DNA of 64,000 bases, taken from NCBI GenBank assembly GCA_041394325.1, contig JAWKIJ010000001.1, positions 2,790,001 to 2,854,000 on the forward strand, read 5' to 3'. The notes beneath the pieces are model-generated. The model saw only the letters and a list, made by a program, of their open reading frames with translations, was not told the DNA's origin and searched no databases. This stretch comes from JAWKIJ01 sp041394325. Lineage in GTDB: Bacteria > Actinomycetota > Acidimicrobiia > Acidimicrobiales > Microtrichaceae. This document shows positions 45,328-54,793 of this stretch, piece by piece. Position numbers and translations under genes: made by a program. How positions within the stretch are numbered: the stretch's first letter is position 1; every line of letters begins with the position of its first letter.

Positions 45328-46461
45328 ATGACTGCAACCCTCGAGATCCCCAAGGACCTGCTCCCCGCCGACGGCCGATTCGGCTGCGGCCCCTCCAAGG
45401 TCCGCCACGAGGCCGCCGAGGCGCTCGCCACGGCCGCTCCCACGTATTTGGGCACCAGCCACCGCCAGGCGGCGGTGCTGTTCGAGGTGGGTGCGTTGCG
45501 CAACAACCTGGCGGAGTTGTTCGCCCTCCCCGACGGATATGAGATCCTGCTCTCCAACGGTGGTACGACCCTTTTCTGGGACGCTGCGACGTTCGGCCTG
45601 ATCGAGCGACGAAGCCAGCACGTGACCTTCGGCGAGTTCTCCACCAAGTTCTTCACCGCCGCCAAGGGCGCACCGCACCTCGACGAGCCGTCCCGAATCG
45701 ACGGCCCCGTCGGCACCCATCCCCTGCCCGTGGCCGAGGACGGCATCGACCTGTACGCGCTCACCCACAACGAGACCTCCACCGGTGTGGCGATGCCGGT
45801 CGTGCGACCCGACGGCATCGCCGACGACGCGTTGGTCGCGGTGGACGCCACCTCCGCGGCCGGGGGCCTGCGCGTCGACCTGAACGGGATCGACGTCTAC
45901 TACTTCGCTCCCCAGAAGTGCCTGGCCTCCGACGGCGGTCTGTGGTTGGCAGCGTGCTCGCCGCGGGCGATCGAGCGGATCGAGCGGATCGCCGCATCAG
46001 ATCGCTGGCGTCCCGCCACCCTCGACCTGGGGATCGCGCTCGAGAGCTCCCGCAAGGACCAGACCTACAACACCCCCGCCCTCGCCACCGTCTTCCTCGC
46101 CAACCAGCAGCTTCGCTGGCTGCTCGACAACGGCGGCCTGGAGTTCGCGTCACGACGTTGCGACGAGTCGGCCGCGACCGTGTACGGCTGGGCCGATGCG
46201 CACCGCCTCGCCGAACCCTTCGTCAGGGATCCGGCGATGCGCAGCCACGTCGTAGCAACCATCGACTTCTCCGACGAGATCGACGCCAAGCGCCTTGCAG
46301 CGATCCTCCGCCACAACGGGATCCTCGACGTCGAGCCGTACCGCAAGCTCGGCCGCAACCAGCTTCGGATCGCGATGTTCCCCGCGATCGACCCCGCCGA
46401 CGTCGGCGCGTTGACCCGCTGTGTGGACTACGTGCTGGAGTCCGGCGCCGTGACGGCCTGA
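45328..46461 (+). CDS. serC: Phosphoserine aminotransferase
   Basis: 377 residues from ATG 45328. The actinobacterial SerC form: FGCGPSKVRHEA at the start, TYLGTSHRQAAV, ILLSNGGTTLFWDAATFGL, LTHNETSTGVAMPV, DATSAAGGLRVDL and the PLP lysine in YYFAPQKCLASDGGLW. Converts phosphohydroxypyruvate to phosphoserine, following SerA. Frame intact. Confidence 0.94.
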   Translation: MTATLEIPKDLLPADGRFGCGPSKVRHEAAEALATAAPTYLGTSHRQAAVLFEVGALRNNLAELFALPDGYEILLSNGGTTLFWDAATFGLIERRSQHVTFGEFSTKFFTAAKGAPHLDEPSRIDGPVGTHPLPVAEDGIDLYALTHNETSTGVAMPVVRPDGIADDALVAVDATSAAGGLRVDLNGIDVYYFAPQKCLASDGGLWLAACSPRAIERIERIAASDRWRPATLDLGIALESSRKDQTYNTPALATVFLANQQLRWLLDNGGLEFASRRCDESAATVYGWADAHRLAEPFVRDPAMRSHVVATIDFSDEIDAKRLAAILRHNGILDVEPYRKLGRNQLRIAMFPAIDPADVGALTRCVDYVLESGAVTA

Positions 46462-46504
46462 CGCACCGGGGCCGGAATCGAGCGGGCGGCCGGTGGATCC
46501 CGGC

Positions 46505-47819
46505 TCAGCCCTTCCCGGCGGCGGCGAAGCCCACCTCGAGGTCGGCCAGGATGTCCTCGATCGACTCGAGGCCGACCGACAAGCGGATCAGCCCGGGGGT
46601 CACGGCGCTCGCGGCCTGCTCGGTCTCGCTGAGCTGGCTGTGGGTGGTGGACGCCGGATGGATCACCAACGACCGGACGTCGCCGATGTTGGCGACGTGA
46701 CGATGCAGCGTGAGCGAGTCGGCGAAGCGCCGACCGGCTTCGCGTCCACCGTCGATCTCGAAGGCCAGCACCGAACCGAACCCGCGGCCCTCGAAGTACT
46801 TCTTGGCACGCTCGTGATAGGGCGAGGAGGGAAGACCTGCATAGCGGACCGCGCCCACCTGGTCGTGGGCATCGAGGAACTCCGCGACCTTCTGGGCGTT
46901 CGCCCAGTGCCGTTCCATCCGCAACGACAGCGTCTCCACCCCTTGGAGGGTGAGGAACGCGTTGAACGGCGAGATGGCCATGCCCATGTCACGCAGCAGC
47001 TGGACCCGCGCCTTGATGATGAACGCGCCGTGGCCGAGGGCGGGGAAATAGGCAAGCCCGTGGTAGCTGGGGTCGGGCTCGGTGAACATCGGATGCCGGC
47101 CCGACGCCGCGAAGTCGAACGTGCCACCGTCGATGATCGCGCCACCGATGGAGTTGCCGTGGCCGCTGATGAACTTCGTTGTCGAGTGCACGACCACGTC
47201 CGCACCCCATTTCAACGGGTTGACGCCGTAGGGCGAAGGGATCGTGTTGTCGACGATGAGCGGAACGCGACTCGTGGGCTGCTGCGGCGACCGACTCGAC
47301 GTCGAGCACGTCGTTCTGCGGATTGGGCAGCATCTCGCCGTAGAACGCGCGGGTGTTGTCCTTGACCTTGGCGCGCCACTGGTCGGGGTCGTGGGGGTCT
47401 TCGACGAAGTCGACCTCGATCCCGAGCCGGGGCATCGTGTAGTGCAACAGGTTGTAGGTCCCGCCGTAGAGCGAGGGCGACGCCACGATGTGGTCGCCGG
47501 CCTCGGCCAGGTTGAGCAGTGCCAGCACCTCCGCCGACTGGCCCGACGCCACGACCAGCGCTCCGGGGATGCCCACCGCGGTCTCGGTCCCACCTTCGAG
47601 CGCGGCGAGACGTCCCTCCAGGACCCCCTGGGTGGGGTTCATGATCCGGGTGTAGATGTTGCCCATCTCGCTGAGCGCGAACAGGTTGGCGGCATGCTCG
47701 GAGTCGCGGAACTGATACGCGGTCGTCTGGTAGATCGGCGCCGTCGTCGCCCCCGTGGTCGGGTCCGGGACCTGGCCCGCGTGGATCTGACGGGTTTCGA
47801 AACCCCATGAATCGGACAT
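46505..47819 (-). CDS. metY: O-acetylhomoserine sulfhydrylase (MetY type), one frameshift
   Basis: PLP enzyme of the Cys/Met metabolism family, making homocysteine (or methionine) from O-acetylhomoserine. ATG 47819: SDSWGFETRQIHAGQVPDPTTGATTAPIYQTTAYQFRDSEHAA, then RIMNPTQGVLEGRLAALEGG. After DVLDVESVAAAAHES the frame changes near 47270 and continues RVPLIVDNTIPSPYGVNPLKWGADVVVHSTTKFISGHGNSIGG, containing the PLP lysine, to 46505. About 437 residues. Long MetY form rather than MetB/MetZ. Confidence 0.9.
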
Positions 47820-47875
47820 CGCGTGTTCCTTTGCGGATGGGGCGCGGCACCGCGTCGCGTGCAGTCGCGCCGTTG

Positions 47876-47895
47876 GGCGGGATCGTGTTCCCGCC
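47876..47895. promoter_or_regulatory. Hairpin between thrB and metY
   Basis: A perfect 7-base stem (GGCGGGA / TCCCGCC) with a 6-base loop, 57 bases upstream of metY. No T run follows on either strand. I looked for SAM riboswitch features in this leader and found none, so the role is unknown. Confidence 0.35.
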
Positions 47896-47958
47896 GTGAC
47901 GGGACCTCCCGATGTTTGCACACCCGCACACCTACACGGTGCCGGATGCGCCCACTCC

Positions 47959-48846
47959 TCAACCCAGGGCACGCACCCCGTCGTCGGCGATCGCCCGTAC
48001 CGACACCCGTTCCCCGGCCTCGTCGCCGGCACTCCGGGGATCGTCACCGCCGCGTGTGACGCCCACGAGGCCGGCGAGGGTCGCGGCAACCCGTTCCGCC
48101 TCCGCGACCGGCACGAGTGCGGCGATCGTGGGGCCCGAACCGGACAACCATGCGCCGTACACGTGCGGGATGCCCCTCACCAGCGCCAGGACCTCACGCG
48201 ACCGGGGTTGGGCGTCGAGGCGCCGGTCCTGGTGCAGGCGATCGAGCACGGCGCTGCCGACCGCATCCCAGTTGCCGGTGCCGAGTGCTGCCACCATCAG
48301 CGACGCATGGGCGACGTTGCCGACCGCGTCCGGGAAGGGAACCGCCCCGGGCAACGCCCCGCGCGACGACGCAGTCGACGTCCTGCGCGCCGGCCACCAC
48401 ATGACCAGCGCGACCTCGGGTGGAACCGGGACGCGGAGTGCCCGGTCCGGTGTCGCCACCGTGAACCCTCCCCACGTGGACGCGGCCGCATTGTCGGCGT
48501 GACCCTCCAACGCCGCGGCGACGCCGAACGCACGACGCCGCGCCACCTCGGGATCGGCGCCGGCCGCTGTCCCTGCGTGTTCAAGCGCAAGAAATGCACC
48601 CGCGACCCGTGCCGCACCGGAGAACCCCTGGCCCCGACCGGGAGGAAAGGGACTGCGCCACCAGAGAGCGATGCCCGGATCGCCGCCTGCCTCCACATAG
48701 CCGCGGCGTGCCGGGTGGCCCGGTTCCACCGCATGGAACGTGTCGAGGCGGGTGTCGGAGACGTCGAAGGGTACGTCGATCGCCAGTCCCAGGCAGTCGA
48801 AGCCCGGGCCGAGGTTGGCCGACGAGCCCGGCGCCCGGACGATCAC
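47959..48846 (-). CDS. thrB: Homoserine kinase
   Basis: 295 residues. GHMP kinase family: N-terminal VRAPGSSANLGPGFDCLGLAIDVP, the phosphate loop PFPPGRGQGFSGAARVAGAFLAL (GSGKSS-type motif less typical than in E. coli) and the C-terminal AWLSGSGPTIAALVP. Phosphorylates homoserine for threonine synthesis. It lies between ung and metY on the same strand; thrC and hom are not in the window. Confidence 0.8.
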   Translation of the reverse strand: MIVRAPGSSANLGPGFDCLGLAIDVPFDVSDTRLDTFHAVEPGHPARRGYVEAGGDPGIALWWRSPFPPGRGQGFSGAARVAGAFLALEHAGTAAGADPEVARRRAFGVAAALEGHADNAAASTWGGFTVATPDRALRVPVPPEVALVMWWPARRTSTASSRGALPGAVPFPDAVGNVAHASLMVAALGTGNWDAVGSAVLDRLHQDRRLDAQPRSREVLALVRGIPHVYGAWLSGSGPTIAALVPVAEAERVAATLAGLVGVTRGGDDPRSAGDEAGERVSVRAIADDGVRALG

Positions 48847-48900
48847 GATCCCGAACCGTTCCGGTTTCGGGCCAGGCCACCCGTCATCGAAGTCCCCCGA

Positions 48901-49563
48901 TCACCCCAGACACCATTGCACCGGCTCACGACCCGCGTCGAGGAGGGCGGAATTGGCTGCCGAGAACGGTCGGGACCCGAGGAATCCGTGGTGGGCCGAC
49001 ATCGGCGACGGGTGCGAGGACTCGATCACGACGTGGCGCGACGTGTCGATGAGACCCTTCTTCCGGCGCGCATGTGCACCCCAGAGGACGAACACGATGC
49101 GCTCGTCCTTCTGATTCGCCGCGGCGATCACCCGGTCGGTGAAGGTCTCCCACCCCCGGCCGGTGTGGCTCGCCGGCTCACCACGGCGCACCGTGAGCGT
49201 CGTGTTCAACAACAGGACGCCCTGTCGTGCCCAGGCGGTGAGGTTGCCCGAGGTCGGGCGCGGACAACCGAGGTCGTCCTCGAGTTCCTGGAAGATGTTG
49301 AGCAGCGACGGCGGCATCGCCACACCGTCACGCACCGAGAAGCACAGACCGTGTGCCTGCCCCGGACCGTGGTACGGATCCTGGCCGAGGATCACCGCCT
49401 TGAGCGAGCGGTAGGGCGTGAGGTGGAGCGCGGCGAACTCCTCGTCGGGCTCCGGATACACCGTGCCCCTCCAGCGCTCGTCCGCGACGAACCGACGGAG
49501 TTCGGCCCAATAGGGCTTGTCGAACTCGTCGCGGAGGATCGGGTTCCAGTCGGTGACCGCCAT
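48901..49563 (-). CDS. ung: Uracil-DNA glycosylase, family 1
   Basis: 220 residues from ATG 49563. Water-activating loop AVILGQDPYHGPGQAHGLCFSV, LLNTTLTVRRGEPASHTGRGWETFTD, LWGAHARRKK and the minor-groove loop SSHPSPMSAHHGF. Removes uracil from DNA. Frame intact; 97 bases downstream of ilvC on the same strand. Confidence 0.95.
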   Translation of the reverse strand: MAVTDWNPILRDEFDKPYWAELRRFVADERWRGTVYPEPDEEFAALHLTPYRSLKAVILGQDPYHGPGQAHGLCFSVRDGVAMPPSLLNIFQELEDDLGCPRPTSGNLTAWARQGVLLLNTTLTVRRGEPASHTGRGWETFTDRVIAAANQKDERIVFVLWGAHARRKKGLIDTSRHVVIESSHPSPMSAHHGFLGSRPFSAANSALLDAGREPVQWCLG

Positions 49564-49659
49564 CGTTGCGCCGTCCACGCCGCGCCCGAGGGGTCCCGCC
49601 CTCGCCACCGACGGGATCGCCGGCCGGACGGGAACGCCCCGAATCGCGTCGGGTCTCGG

Positions 49660-50691
49660 TCAGGCCTGACCGCCCGAGGTCTCGGCGACGCCGGCCTTAC
49701 CGGCGCGGATCCACGGCATGAGACCCCGCAACTCCCTGCCGACCTGCTCGATCTGGTGAGCCTTGCCCTCCTCCTCGAGGCGGTGGAACTCGCCACGACC
49801 GGACCGGGACTCCGCGATCCACTCCTCTGCGAAGCGACCCGAACGGATCTCGTCGAGCACGGTACGCATCTGGGCCTTCACCTCGGGGGTGATGATGCGC
49901 GGCCCGCGGGTGAGGTCGCCGTACTCCGCGGTGTCGCTGATGGAGTAGCGCATGCCGGTGATGCCCTCTTCGTAGATCAGGTCGACGATGAGCTTCACCT
50001 CGTGCAGGCATTCGAAGTAGGCGGCCTCGGGCTGGTATCCGGCCTCGACCAGTGTCTCGAAACCCGCCTTGATCAGCGACGTGAGCCCACCGCACAACAC
50101 GACCTGCTCGCCGAACAGGTCGGTCTCGGTCTCCTCGGGGAACGTCGTCTCGAGCACTCCCGCACGGGTTCCGCCGATGGCGTCCGCGTAGGCCATCGCC
50201 AGATCGCGCGCGTGACCACTGGGGTCCTGATGCACCGCGATCAGGCACGGCACGCCGCCACCCTCGACATAGGTCCGCCGAACGAGGTGGCCGGGGCCCT
50301 TCGGGGCGATCATCGCGACGTCGACGTCGGCCGGGGGCACGATCTGCTCGAAACGGATGTTGAAGCCGTGCGCGAAGAGGAGGGTGTCACCCGAGGTGAG
50401 GTGAGGGGCGATGTCGCGCTCGTAGATGTCGCGCTGCTCGGTGTCGGGCAACAGGATCATCACCACGTCGGCCCACGCGGCCGCGTCGGCGATCGACTCG
50501 ACGGTGAGTCCGGCGGCCTGGGCCTTGGCCTTGGACCCCGAGCCGTCGCGCAGGCCCACGACCACGTCGACCCCAGATTCCTTGAGGTTCAACGCGTGTG
50601 CGTGACCCTGGGAGCCGTAGCCCAGGATCGCGACCTTGCGGTCGGCGATGTAGGAGCGATCGGCGTCGTTGGAGTAGTAGACGTTGGCCAT
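49660..50691 (-). CDS. ilvC: Ketol-acid reductoisomerase, class I
   Basis: 343 residues from ATG 50691. Rossmann GYGSQGHAHALNLKESGVDVVVGLR; ILLPDTEQRDIYE; APKGPGHLVRRTYVEGGGVPCLIAVHQD; then the knotted C-domain with ETDLFGEQVVLCGGLTSLIKAGFETLVEAGYQPEAAYFECLHEVKLIVDLIYE split over its Mg ligands. The specificity loop LRDGSGSK with serines fits NADPH use. Third gene of ilvB-ilvN-ilvC, 130 bases after ilvN. Confidence 0.95.
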   Translation of the reverse strand: MANVYYSNDADRSYIADRKVAILGYGSQGHAHALNLKESGVDVVVGLRDGSGSKAKAQAAGLTVESIADAAAWADVVMILLPDTEQRDIYERDIAPHLTSGDTLLFAHGFNIRFEQIVPPADVDVAMIAPKGPGHLVRRTYVEGGGVPCLIAVHQDPSGHARDLAMAYADAIGGTRAGVLETTFPEETETDLFGEQVVLCGGLTSLIKAGFETLVEAGYQPEAAYFECLHEVKLIVDLIYEEGITGMRYSISDTAEYGDLTRGPRIITPEVKAQMRTVLDEIRSGRFAEEWIAESRSGRGEFHRLEEEGKAHQIEQVGRELRGLMPWIRAGKAGVAETSGGQA

Positions 50692-50821
50692 CGGAGTCTT
50701 TCTGCTCTGCCCGGACGGGCGGTGGGTGGGGAGGGACGGACGGTTGGACATCCTCGCAGCCGACGAGGACGGGTCGCAATCGAGCGGAGGGGCCGACCGG
50801 GCGTCGATCGGATCCGGTGGT

Positions 50822-51340
50822 TCAGCCGAGCGCCGAGGAGCGGTCCAGGCGAGGGAGAGCGACGCGGCCGCTCCGCTGCACCAGCGCGAGACCGAACGGA
50901 GCGAGGAGATCCTCGAGGTCGTCGAGGCGCGCCGGCACGTCGCAGAGCGACACGGTCAGTTCGTTGTGACCGACGTCGATGATCCGCGCCCCGAAGACGT
51001 CGCACAGGCCGAGCACCTGGGTTCGGGTGGCCGCGTCGGCGTTGACGGTACACAACATCAACTCCTGCTCGACGGCGTCGAACGGATCGAGCTCGGAGAT
51101 CTTGATGACGTTCACGAGCTTGTGGAGTTGTTTGACGATCTGCTCCAACGGGGCGGAGTCGGCGTCGGCCACGATGGTGATGCGGCTGAGCCGCTCGTCG
51201 TCGGTGGGGGCGACGGCGAGTGAGTAGATGTTGTAACCGCGCCTCGCGAAAAGGCTCGCGACGCGGGCGAGCACCCCCGCCTTGTTCTCGACCAGCACCG
51301 AGAGCAGGTGGTGGCGCGCCGGTTGGTGCGACCGGTTCAC
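50822..51340 (-). CDS. ilvN: Acetolactate synthase regulatory small subunit
   Basis: 172 residues. ACT domain HHLLSVLVENKAGVLARVASLFARRGYNIYSLAV with the valine-binding region, followed by the ALS_ss_C domain. It activates the large subunit and confers valine feedback. GTG start in a four-base overlap with the ilvB stop. Confidence 0.95.
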   Translation of the reverse strand: MNRSHQPARHHLLSVLVENKAGVLARVASLFARRGYNIYSLAVAPTDDERLSRITIVADADSAPLEQIVKQLHKLVNVIKISELDPFDAVEQELMLCTVNADAATRTQVLGLCDVFGARIIDVGHNELTVSLCDVPARLDDLEDLLAPFGLALVQRSGRVALPRLDRSSALG

Positions 51341-53130
51341 TGGACCACCTCCTCGCCCGCGTCGTCGGGGCCGACGATGATCTGACTGTTGGTCCTACCG
51401 GGTGGGACCATCGGGAACACCTTCTCGGACGAGTCGGTACGGAACTCCAACACGACCGGACGGTCGTTGATCGAGTTGGCCTTGTCGATCGCGGGGCCGA
51501 CCTCCTCGGGGGACTCGACGCGCAGCCCGACACAGCCCATCGCCTCCGCCCACTTCACGTAGTCGGGCAGATCGGGTGACAGGTACACCTCGGAGTAGCG
51601 CTCCTCGTAGAACATCTCCTGCCATTGGCGGACCATCCCGAGATACGCGTTGTTGAGGATGGCGATCTTCACCGGGATTCGTTCGGTGGCCGCGGTCACC
51701 AGTTCCTGCGCGGTCATCTGGAAGCATCCGTCGCCGTCGACCGCCCAGACCGTCCGGGCGGGCATACCCGCCTTGGCGCCGATCGCCGCCGGAACGGCGA
51801 AGCCCATGGTGCCGAGGCCACCGGAGTTGATCCACGTATAGGGGTGACGGAACGTCCAGTACTGCGACGCCCACATCTGGTGCTGACCGACTCCCGGCGC
51901 GACGATCGTGTCCTCGGGGCTCCGATCGCGGAGCTGCTCGAGCACGAACTGCGGCTTGAGCAACTCGCCGGGCTCGGACTGCTCGTAGGTGAGCGGATAC
52001 CTCTCCCGCCATCCCGACAACGTCTGTCGCCACGGGGTGCGGTCGGCGAAGGCCTCGGCTCCGATGTCACGCAGCGCTGCGATCAACTCGACGGTCACCA
52101 GCCGGGCGTCCCCGACGATGGGCACGTCGGGCCGCCGGACCTTCCCGAGCTCGGCCGGGTCGATGTCGATGTGGATGATCTTCGCGTCGGGGGCGAATCC
52201 GTCGAGCTTGCCGGTGACGCGGTCGTCGAAGCGGCTGCCGAGCGCGATCAGCAGGTCGGCCTCCTGCATCGCGGTGACCGCGGTGTAGTTGCCGTGCATG
52301 CCCGGCATTCCGAGGCACAGCTCGTGGTCGTCGGGGAACGCACCGCGGGCCATGAGCGTGGTGACCACGGGGAGGTTCGCCAACTCCGCGAGCTCGCGCA
52401 ACGCCTCGGCACCACGCGCCTTGAGCACCCCACCACCGACGTACAGCACCGGTCGCCTGGCATCGGCGATGAGCTGCGCGGCCTCGCGGATCTTTCGGGG
52501 ATGGCCCTTCGTGGTGGGCCGGTACCCGGGCAGGGACGCCGCCACCTCGGCATCGGTCGGCCAGCGCCACTCCATCGCGGAGTTGGGGTGTTGGGGATCG
52601 ACGATGTCCTTGGGGATGTCCAACAGCACCGGCCCGGGCCGTCCGGTGGTCGCGAGGTGGAACGCCTGACGGACCGCGAGCGGGATGTCCTGGGCGCGGG
52701 TCACGAGCTCGTTGTGCTTGGTGACCGATCGCGTGATCCCGATGGTGTCGCACTCCTGGAAGGCATCCGTGCCGATCGCCGCGGTCGCGACCTGGCCGGT
52801 GATGACGACCATCGGGATCGAGTCCATGAACGCGTCGCACAACGGCGTGACGATGTTGGTGGCCGCCGGTCCCGAGGTGACCATCGCGACACCGGGACGG
52901 CCGGTCGCATGGGCGTAACCCTCGGCCATGTGGCCGGCACCCTGCTCGTGGCGCACGAGGATGTGCCGGATCGGGCTGTCGAGGATCGGGTCGTACACCG
53001 GCAGGATGCAGCCGCCGGGCAGTCCGAAGATCACTTCGACGCCCTCGAGCTCGAGGGCCTTCACGAGGGCCTGTCCCCCGTTCATGGCGACCGGTTCCGC
53101 GGACGATGCCGGGTTGCGTTGCTCACCCAT
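51337..53130 (-). CDS. ilvB: Acetolactate synthase large subunit
   Basis: ThDP enzyme that condenses pyruvate with pyruvate or 2-oxobutyrate. 597 residues from ATG 53130. VEVIFGLPGGCILPVYDP with the catalytic glutamate region HEQGAGHMAEGYAHATGRPGVAMVTSGPAATN; FAD-type middle domain; and the ThDP motif VWAVDGDGCFQMTAQELVTAATERIPVKIAILNN. The frame opens further upstream, but the conserved protein begins here. A leader peptide and terminator precede it. Confidence 0.95.
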   Translation of the reverse strand: MGEQRNPASSAEPVAMNGGQALVKALELEGVEVIFGLPGGCILPVYDPILDSPIRHILVRHEQGAGHMAEGYAHATGRPGVAMVTSGPAATNIVTPLCDAFMDSIPMVVITGQVATAAIGTDAFQECDTIGITRSVTKHNELVTRAQDIPLAVRQAFHLATTGRPGPVLLDIPKDIVDPQHPNSAMEWRWPTDAEVAASLPGYRPTTKGHPRKIREAAQLIADARRPVLYVGGGVLKARGAEALRELAELANLPVVTTLMARGAFPDDHELCLGMPGMHGNYTAVTAMQEADLLIALGSRFDDRVTGKLDGFAPDAKIIHIDIDPAELGKVRRPDVPIVGDARLVTVELIAALRDIGAEAFADRTPWRQTLSGWRERYPLTYEQSEPGELLKPQFVLEQLRDRSPEDTIVAPGVGQHQMWASQYWTFRHPYTWINSGGLGTMGFAVPAAIGAKAGMPARTVWAVDGDGCFQMTAQELVTAATERIPVKIAILNNAYLGMVRQWQEMFYEERYSEVYLSPDLPDYVKWAEAMGCVGLRVESPEEVGPAIDKANSINDRPVVLEFRTDSSEKVFPMVPPGRTNSQIIVGPDDAGEEVVQ

Positions 53131-53255
53131 TGCTCTGGTTCCTTGCTGGGATGTGTGGTGGTTTCGATCGGTGTCGGTGTCGGTGTCGGTGGGACCGACG
53201 TTAGGGAGTTGGCGCGGGCTCGTCGGCACGGGGCCGCCGAGTCCGAAAACGCAAG

Positions 53256-53277
53256 CGGCCTCCCGAGTGGGAGGCCG
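53256..53277 (-). terminator. Attenuator hairpin in the ilvB leader
   Basis: A perfect 9-base stem (CGGCCTCCC / GGGAGGCCG) with a 4-base loop; on the minus strand it is followed by CTTGCGTTTTC. Upstream, GGCGCGCGC can pair with GCGTGCGCC around 53278-53306, a plausible pause/competing hairpin. It lies between the leader ORF stop and ilvB. Confidence 0.6.
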
Positions 53278-53306
53278 TTCGGCGCACGCGGATTTCGGGC
53301 GCGCGC

Positions 53307-53357
53307 CTAGGGAACTACGAGAGTGGCGTCGATGCCGGGGCGGTGCTCGCTCGTCAC
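53307..53357 (-). CDS. Leader peptide MTSEHRPGIDATLVVP for ilvB-ilvN-ilvC
   Basis: A 16-codon ORF from GTG 53357 to TAG 53307, with an Ile codon midway and Leu-Val-Val directly before Pro-stop. TAGGTT sits 7 bases before the GTG, as a -10 box for leaderless transcription would. The leader is followed by a pairing region and a terminator. The layout matches ribosome-mediated attenuation known for actinobacterial ilvBNC operons, and mirrors the leader ahead of leuB at 31869. Confidence 0.6.
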   Translation of the reverse strand: MTSEHRPGIDATLVVP

Positions 53358-53495
53358 GACGCACAACCTAGTCGATACCTGCCGCCGATCCACCCGCGTT
53401 CGACGAGATCCCGTCGGCCACCTCCGAACGGACGCCACGTCGTCCCACTCGTCCGGTGGATGGCTCCGAACGGGCCGGCAATAGGTTGTGCGCTC

Positions 53496-54793
53496 ATGCC
53501 GACGGCTCCGCCTCCACCCGGTCGGGCGGAGCCCGCTCTCAACGGGGCGATCGGAGCGACCGTGGGTGCGTTCGCCCTCAACCGGTGGCTGGGCAACCTC
53601 TTCCTGCGCTTCCCGTACGTGTTCGTGAGCGATCTGTCCCGTGCGCTCGGGGTCGGGGTTGCCGTCACCACCCCCTTGTTGGCGGTCCGGGAGCTGGGCG
53701 GTGTCGTGGCCCCGATCGGTGGCCGATGGGTCGACCGCGGACACGCGCGGTTCGTGCTGCCCGCTGCGGGGATCGTCGCGGGGGCGGCATGTGCCGGAGC
53801 ACCGCTGCTGGTGGGCGACGGTGGCCGGCGGTCGACGGGCGCGATCGTCTGGTTCACCGGTCTACTCCTCATCGGAGGCGCCGCGAAGGTGGTCGTCGAC
53901 GTCGGCCAGAACTGGTGGCTCGGCCACCGGATCGAGCCGAACCGCCGAGGACGCTACGTGGGGCTGGTCGAGATGACCTGGTCGCTCGCCTTCCTCATCG
54001 GCGCGCCGGTGGTCGGTTGGCTGGGAAACGCCACCAGGCTGGGCTGGCGGGGTGGGTACTGGACCGTGGGTGCGGCGCTGGTGGTCGCGGCGATCCTCAG
54101 TCGCCGGGCCGGTACGACCGGTCGGGACCGCGACGACACGGGCCGGTCGGCACCCTCCGCCCGCCCGCCGACGGTCGCCCCATCGCTCCGTCGGCCACAT
54201 CGGTTCGGTCGCCGCTACCGGGTCGGCCTGTGGGTGTTCTTCACGGTGCAGCCACTCGCCCAGATGACCGTGTTCGCCGTCAACGGCGACTGGTTCGAAC
54301 GCCAGGTGGGTCTGTCCACCGTCGAGGTGGGTGGGGTCATGGCCCTGCTCGGCCTTGCCGAGCTGGTGGGCGCCGCGATCGCACTCGGATGCTCCGATCG
54401 CCTCGGTGCCCTGCGGCTGGGGCGCGTCGGGTTGGCCGTCTGCTCGCTGGCCCTGATCGGAGGGGTGCTCGCCGGCACGAAGGCCGTGCCGGCGATCGCG
54501 CTGATGTGGCTGTTCGACGTCGCGTTGGAGATGGCCTTCGTCTCGGTGCTGCCGGTGGTGACCGACCTCGACCCCTCCCGGCGGGGCGCCGCCGTGAGCC
54601 GCGTGTTCGTGCTGATGATGGCATCGCGAGCGGTCGGTTCGGCGGTGGCGGGTTCGCTCTATCAGGCGGGTGGGTTCGCGCGTCGCTGACGATGACAGCG
54701 GCCCTGTGCCTAATGGGGATCGTCGCGCTCGGGTCGTCGGATCAGCCGGTACAGGCTCCACCGACCGCGGCGAGCGCGGTGCACACGGAGTAG
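53496..54793 (+). CDS. MFS transporter, probable frameshift in the last helix
   Basis: ATG 53496. Twelve helix pattern with the loop signature GGRWVDRGHARFV after TM2 and a second-half equivalent GCSDRLGALRLGR. In the main frame the protein stops at 54689 after YQAGGFARR, inside the eleventh or twelfth helix. A switch near 54670 gives ASLTMTAALCLMGIVALGSS and a stop at 54793, restoring a full final helix. That longer version would overlap the convergent neighbour by about 50 bases. Substrate unknown. Confidence 0.72.

Noticed and set aside
47820..47958. SAM riboswitch before metY
   Set aside because: The leader has a simple hairpin but none of the conserved SAM-I, SAM-II or SAM-IV core elements that I can recognise.
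53171..53196. GTCGGT-type short tandem repeat upstream of ilvB
   Set aside because: Three to four 6-base units in a GC-rich leader; too short to be a CRISPR or a meaningful satellite. Noted only as possible slippage sequence.
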